Below, piece after piece: positions 30,542 through 34,127 of a DNA stretch of 34,127 nucleotides (position 1 is its first letter; each line of letters starts with the position of its first letter). The position numbers and the translations under genes are program-made. This stretch comes from JAWWBG01 sp033721095. Lineage in GTDB: Bacteria > Actinomycetota > Nitriliruptoria > Nitriliruptorales > Nitriliruptoraceae. The notes under the pieces are model-generated. The model searched no databases, was not told the origin of the DNA, and saw nothing but the letters and a program-made list of their open reading frames with translations. Where the stretch lies: NCBI GenBank assembly GCA_033721095.1, contig JAWWBG010000002.1:1-34127 (forward strand). The letters run 5' to 3'.

Positions 30542-32803
30542 TCATCCCTCGAAGGGCGGCGCCGCCTTCGATTGCGTCGGGTGTGCCCGGGGCACCGGTG
30601 GGCCGAAGACTGTCGTCCGTGCGTTGACTGCCAGGGCGTGCCGGAGCTGTCGATGCAGGCCAGTGTCCCCCTGGCCGCGCATGCGACCCAGGAGGAGTTG
30701 GCCAAGTACGCCGATTGTCGAGAGGAGCGCATAGAGCCGGGTGAACATGCGGCCCTTTTCGCGCCGGCACCAGTCGTAGGACTCGCCGAGGTAGCGGGCC
30801 ATCCGTCGATCAGCGAACGCCTGCTGTCCGGACACGTTTCCGACGTGAACCACCTTGATGTCAGGCTCGAGGGTCACTCTCCATCCAGCGTTGCGCAGCC
30901 GCCAGCACAGGTCGAGATCCTCGACGTAGATGAACCAGCGTTCCCGGTAGGGATGTTCCGCGTCGACAGCGCGTGCACGGATCACGTGCACGGCTCCGAT
31001 GGCCCATGGCACGTCCATGCTCGTCGTCGGCATTTCTGCTCCGGCGAGCAGGTGTCGGTTGCGCATCCGCTGGCTGCGAAACCGTGATGGCAGCAGGTTG
31101 GCAACCAGTCCGAGCCGGATCGATGGGAAGCTCTGGACGGTCTGCTGCCGTCGACCGTCATCTCCGACCAGCTGTGGAGTCACGAGCCCGATGTCGGACG
31201 AGTTGTGAAGACGCTCGGTCAGCGCCCGAAGGGACCCCGGTGTCGGGATGGTGTCGGGATTGAGAGCGATGAGCGTCTCGGACACGCTCCCGGCCAGCGC
31301 CTGGTTCATCGCTCGCGCGTAGCCGACGTTCGTGTCGTTGCGGATCAGCGTGACGTCCGAACGATTGGCCGCGAGGTTCGCGCTGTCGTCGGACGAGTCG
31401 TTGTCGACCACGACGATCTCGGCAGTCAGGCCGTCGAGCGCTTCGGGCAGGGCGGCGAGGCAGCGCCCGAGGTGGTCGCCGCCGTTCCAGTTGACGATTC
31501 CGATGCGTACATCAGCGGGTTCCGGGACGCGTCGTTGCAGCTCAGGCGGCAGCGCTGGGCGCGTGGTGGGCGGTGGGCCGTCGCCGTGTCCGGCGGCGTG
31601 GCTGTGCCATGCGAGCGTTCGTTCGTGGAAGGCGTCCCAACTCAGCCACGAGGCAACATCCATGCCATTCCGGGTCAGCCGCTCTCGGAGCTCGGGATCG
31701 GCAGCGAGCCGAGAGATGGCTCCGACGAGCGCCTCCACGTCCCCGGCTCGATACCGGACGCAGGTCAGGCCGTCGACGAGAAACTCCCGGGAGCCGCCGG
31801 TTCCTGTGCCGACCACCGGTAGGCCACTTGCCATTGCTTCAACGGGGACCATGCCGAATGGCTCGCTCCATTCGGACGGGAAGACGAGAGCATCGGAGCG
31901 CGCATGTGCTTCGCGCACGAAGGCCTTGGGTTGGTCCCCCCTCCAGGTGATGCGGTCGTGGACGTCGAGGTGATCGGCGAGCTCGTGGAGCGTCCGTTCG
32001 GCTTCCGGGGCACCGCTTCCGATCACCTCGAGCCGGAGTTCGGGGACCCGTGAGAGTGCGCGAATCACGGTGTGCACGCCCTTGCGCGGGTCCAGCCGAC
32101 CCACGTAGAGCAGTCGACCTGACCATTCCGTCGGCCGCTGTGGTTCGGTCACCGGGAAGGCGACGTGGTCGATTCCCTGCGGGATCACGGCCGTGTGACG
32201 GAATTCCCAACGATGACCTGTTTGGGCATGCCGGGCGAGGAAATCGCTGACGAAGCAGGCTGTCGGGGGTTCGCCGAGCGACGTCACCGAGGTCGACAGC
32301 CCCGTCATGCGGCGCACGATCCTGGCCGCCAGGCGGCGCCCGGCCCGCTGGCTCGAGAATGCCCGCGCCCATGGGTCGAGATCGCGTCCGAACGACAGCC
32401 ACTGATCACAGATCACGAGCACGACTGGGGCGCCTTGCCGATCCCAGTACATGAACTGGCCGAACGAGAGCGCGGCCGCATTCCAGATCGAGATCACGTC
32501 CGGCCGAAATCGTGAGGCCGTCTGCTCGACCACGCGGCGGGTTTGTCGCTCCATCGCCAGACGTTCGCCCCACGAGGACGACGGCAACTCGTGGTTGTCC
32601 CAATGGATGGGAAGGGTTCGCTCGATGCGTTCGTCCCCTGGCCCCGGCGCGTCCGGGACGATGCCATCCCGCCTCCAGGTGGAGGTCAGGACCTCGACCT
32701 CGTGCCCGGCCGCGCGCCAGGCGCCAACGGTTCCCGCGCACGCCAGCCCGTAGCCACCGAGGTGGTGCGGCGGATACAGGTTGGTGACGACGAGTATCCG
32801 CAC
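30542..32803 (-). CDS. Two-domain glycosyltransferase: GT4 fused to GT2
   Basis: 753 residues from GTG 32803, with GGAG at 5-base spacing. Residues 1 to about 405 are GT4 (GT-B): MRILVVTNLYPPHHLGGYGLACAGTV carries the Gly-rich acceptor loop, GRLLYVGRLDPRKGVHTVIRAL begins the second half, and FPSEWSEPFGMVPVEAMASGLPVVG carries the donor-site glutamates. After a Pro-rich linker (about 408-430), residues 433-753 are GT2: VRIGIVNWNGGDHLGRCLAAL, VVVDNDSSDDS, NVGYARAMNQALA with LNPDTIPTPGSL, and FIYVEDLDLCWRLRNAGWRV, typical of rhamnosyltransferase-like GT2 proteins (WbbL family). The two activities probably add successive sugars, one retaining and one inverting. It diverges from the GT2 at 32976. 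Confidence 0.93.
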   Translation of the reverse strand: MRILVVTNLYPPHHLGGYGLACAGTVGAWRAAGHEVEVLTSTWRRDGIVPDAPGPGDERIERTLPIHWDNHELPSSSWGERLAMERQTRRVVEQTASRFRPDVISIWNAAALSFGQFMYWDRQGAPVVLVICDQWLSFGRDLDPWARAFSSQRAGRRLAARIVRRMTGLSTSVTSLGEPPTACFVSDFLARHAQTGHRWEFRHTAVIPQGIDHVAFPVTEPQRPTEWSGRLLYVGRLDPRKGVHTVIRALSRVPELRLEVIGSGAPEAERTLHELADHLDVHDRITWRGDQPKAFVREAHARSDALVFPSEWSEPFGMVPVEAMASGLPVVGTGTGGSREFLVDGLTCVRYRAGDVEALVGAISRLAADPELRERLTRNGMDVASWLSWDAFHERTLAWHSHAAGHGDGPPPTTRPALPPELQRRVPEPADVRIGIVNWNGGDHLGRCLAALPEALDGLTAEIVVVDNDSSDDSANLAANRSDVTLIRNDTNVGYARAMNQALAGSVSETLIALNPDTIPTPGSLRALTERLHNSSDIGLVTPQLVGDDGRRQQTVQSFPSIRLGLVANLLPSRFRSQRMRNRHLLAGAEMPTTSMDVPWAIGAVHVIRARAVDAEHPYRERWFIYVEDLDLCWRLRNAGWRVTLEPDIKVVHVGNVSGQQAFADRRMARYLGESYDWCRREKGRMFTRLYALLSTIGVLGQLLLGRMRGQGDTGLHRQLRHALAVNARTTVFGPPVPRAHPTQSKAAPPFEG

Positions 32804-32864
32804 GAACGCTCCGCTCCGCGTTCAGTCGCTCTCCCGGGCATCGGGCTCGGACTGGGTCAGGGGC

Positions 32865-32870
32865 TACGGT
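32865..32870 (+). promoter_or_regulatory. Candidate -10 element TACGGT
   Basis: TACGGT (32865-32870) matches TANNNT and lies 38 bases before the GTG of a possible leader frame and 111 bases before ATG 32976. No convincing -35 hexamer is seen. It sits in the divergent gap with the GT4-GT2 fusion gene. Confidence 0.3.
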
Positions 32871-32902
32871 GCGGCCCATTCCCCGGTCCCCGAGGGAGCC
32901 GC

Positions 32903-32992
32903 GTGAACCGCCCGCTGAGACCGTACTGCGCCATCGGCCGGGGCCCCCGACCTCGGATCCGTTCTCGTCGCGACAATGCAGTGCACGGCTGA
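32903..32992 (+). CDS. Possible 29-residue leader frame upstream of the last GT2
   Basis: GAGGGAG (32892-32898) stands 4 bases before a GTG at 32903 that opens a 29-codon frame, rich in Arg and Pro, ending TGA at 32990-32992. A GTG in the GT2 frame follows one base later (32994). The same TGA-C-GTG junction links the two GT2 genes at 26914-26920. It may be a translational-coupling leader; the peptide matches nothing I recognise, and chance cannot be excluded. Confidence 0.35.
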   Translation: MNRPLRPYCAIGRGPRPRIRSRRDNAVHG

Positions 32993-34043
32993 CGTGGACA
33001 CTGGCCGCGGCCCCGAAATCGCGGAGGCGACGAGCGCGAGCTGGGGTGGACGTGCGCCCGACGTGGCCGTTGCCATCTCCAGCTATCAGCGCGCGGGCAT
33101 GCTGAGAGAGCTCGTCGTTGCACTTGAGGGCCAGGAGTTCCAGGAGTCCCGTTTCGAAGTCGTGATCGTCGACAACGGGTCGACGGATGAAACATGGGAG
33201 CTGCTCCAGGCCCTGGCGGAAGAGACCAGTCTTCGACTCAAGGTGGTTCGAGTGGCCACCAACCTCGGGCCCGGCGGGGGACGGAACGTGGCCATTGCGC
33301 ACTGCCGGGCGGCCGTCGTCGCCTTCACGGACGATGACTGTCTTCCGACGCCGGGTTGGCTGGGGGCGCTGCAACAGGCCTTCGCTGATCCTGATGTGGC
33401 CGCTGTCCAGGGTGCCACGAGGCCCCATCCTGCTGACCTGCGAGGCGCCGGACCGTGGGCTCACACGATCCGGGTGACGACGGCAACCCCACTGTTCGAG
33501 ACGGCGAACGTGGCCTACCGGCGAGCGCGGTTGGCCCAGGTCGGCGGCTTCGTCGAACGAGACCCGCTGTTCGACGCCGATCGACTGGGTCCGTTCGGCG
33601 AGGACGCTGAGCTCGGTGCCCGTGTCCTCGCCTCCGGCGGCAGGCACGTGTTCGTCCCGGAGGCCGTCGTGCACCATCGTGTGCTTCCAGCCAGCTGGCG
33701 GGACTGGCTTCGAGAGCAACGACGCGGTGGTGGCTTCGCAGGGCTCGCCCGGCGGAGCCCGCTGGTGGCGGACTGGCTGCGACTCGGGATCTTTCTGTCT
33801 CCGACGTCTGCGGCCTTCAGTGCTGGGGTGACCGCCGTTGTCGTGGCGGTCGCGACAGGCCAGTGGACGCTGCTGGCTGCCGTGTTCCCCTGGGCGTGGC
33901 TTCGCGGGCGACTGGCATGGCGTCGAACCCAACGTGACCCGATCACGACGGCCATCCGACTGCTCCAGTTCGGGGTTGGCGACCTCATCCTGTTCCTCTC
34001 ACTTCTCGAGGGCAGCGTTCGTCACCGTCGTTTGGTCCTGTGA
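32976..34043 (+). CDS. GT2 family glycosyltransferase with C-terminal membrane segment
   Basis: 355 residues from ATG 32976, or 349 from GTG 32994, which is one base after a possible leader-frame stop. The GT-A core starts DVAVAISSYQRAGMLRELV, then VVIVDNGSTDETWELL, with GPGGGRNVAIAHCRAAVVAF and metal-binding FTDDDCLPTPGW (about 115). FGEDAELGARVLASGG holds the ED catalytic pair. A hydrophobic C-terminal part, with AAFSAGVTAVVVAVATGQW and WTLLAAVFPWAWLRG, precedes the tail GSVRHRRLVL. This places it with the two GT2 genes at 7803-9760, more than 23 kb away. It probably associates with the inner face of the membrane. Confidence 0.89.
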   Translation: MQCTADVDTGRGPEIAEATSASWGGRAPDVAVAISSYQRAGMLRELVVALEGQEFQESRFEVVIVDNGSTDETWELLQALAEETSLRLKVVRVATNLGPGGGRNVAIAHCRAAVVAFTDDDCLPTPGWLGALQQAFADPDVAAVQGATRPHPADLRGAGPWAHTIRVTTATPLFETANVAYRRARLAQVGGFVERDPLFDADRLGPFGEDAELGARVLASGGRHVFVPEAVVHHRVLPASWRDWLREQRRGGGFAGLARRSPLVADWLRLGIFLSPTSAAFSAGVTAVVVAVATGQWTLLAAVFPWAWLRGRLAWRRTQRDPITTAIRLLQFGVGDLILFLSLLEGSVRHRRLVL

Positions 34044-34099
34044 CACGAGGTTGACCCCGGGTCACATGCGTACCCGGTGCTCCGCTGCTCCGACCGGAT

Positions 34100-34123
34100 G
34101 GTCCCGTAGATCCCGTCGGGACC
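34100..34123 (+). terminator. Hairpin after the last GT2 gene
   Basis: GGTCCCG (34100-34106) and CGGGACC (34117-34123) form a 7-bp stem with a 10-base loop, 57 bp past the GT2 stop. A smaller inverted repeat, TGACCC-C-GGGTCA, lies at 34052-34064. Nothing else is visible in 34044-34127; the window end cuts off the context. Confidence 0.4.
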
Positions 34124-34127
34124 GGCA

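Noticed and set aside
1..34127. CRISPR arrays, insertion sequences, phage genes, riboswitches
   Set aside because: Reading both strands showed no regularly spaced repeats, transposase or phage protein motifs, and no leader matching a riboswitch class I know.

Overview
The window is GC-rich bacterial DNA with tightly packed genes, many GTG starts, and 4-base stop/start overlaps (ATGA or GTGA). No outer-membrane machinery is visible. The ABC substrate-binding protein is tethered by a membrane helix and a long Pro/Ser/Thr linker, which suits a single-membrane cell. I infer a high-GC Actinomycetota or a high-GC Chloroflexota lineage. The sequence alone does not decide between them.

Layout. Positions 1-4554 (minus strand) are a branched-chain amino-acid type (Liv) ABC uptake operon: binding protein, LivH, a LivM-LivG fusion, and the start of LivF, cut by the window edge. 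Positions 4692-9760 hold a CmoB/DUF1698-like methyltransferase, a sulfotransferase with an extra C-terminal domain, a GT64-like glycosyltransferase and two tandem, related GT2 glycosyltransferases. A tRNA-Ser(GGA) lies at 9785-9871. Positions 9926-13835 are a non-glycan interlude: a YcaQ-like winged-helix protein, a double META-domain lipoprotein, and an SLC13/TrkA-C permease. Positions 13879-19056 hold an NDP-sugar epimerase, a hexapeptide acyltransferase, two methyltransferases, a sulfotransferase and a glucose-1-phosphate cytidylyltransferase-like enzyme.

Positions 19121-28168 form the export core. A minus-strand operon (sulfotransferase, GT4, Wzm, Wzt) and a plus-strand operon (Wzm, Wzt, GT2, GT2) diverge from a shared promoter region near 23.6 kb, so two complete polysaccharide ABC exporters sit back to back. 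Positions 28190-34043 add a GT2, a GT4, a 753-residue GT4-GT2 fusion and a third GT2 related to the 8-9 kb pair.

Taken together, from about 4.7 kb onward, interrupted by the tRNA and the interlude genes, this looks like a surface-glycan locus. Sugars are activated and epimerised, assembled by about ten glycosyltransferase domains, decorated by three sulfotransferases, three methyltransferases and one acyltransferase, and exported by two Wzm/Wzt pairs. The predicted product is a sulfated, possibly methylated and acylated cell-surface polysaccharide.

Points worth a second look: probable AUU and CUG start codons (and a possible AUC); a repeated promoter-like block with a fixed distance to the start codon; a shared C-terminal GS(V/L)RHRxLxL tail on three GT2 enzymes; a small module at the N-terminus of one GT2 that resembles the C-terminus of the next; two sulfotransferases with an NTF2/SnoaL-like tail; and a perfect 28-bp palindrome carrying both stop codons of a convergent gene pair.
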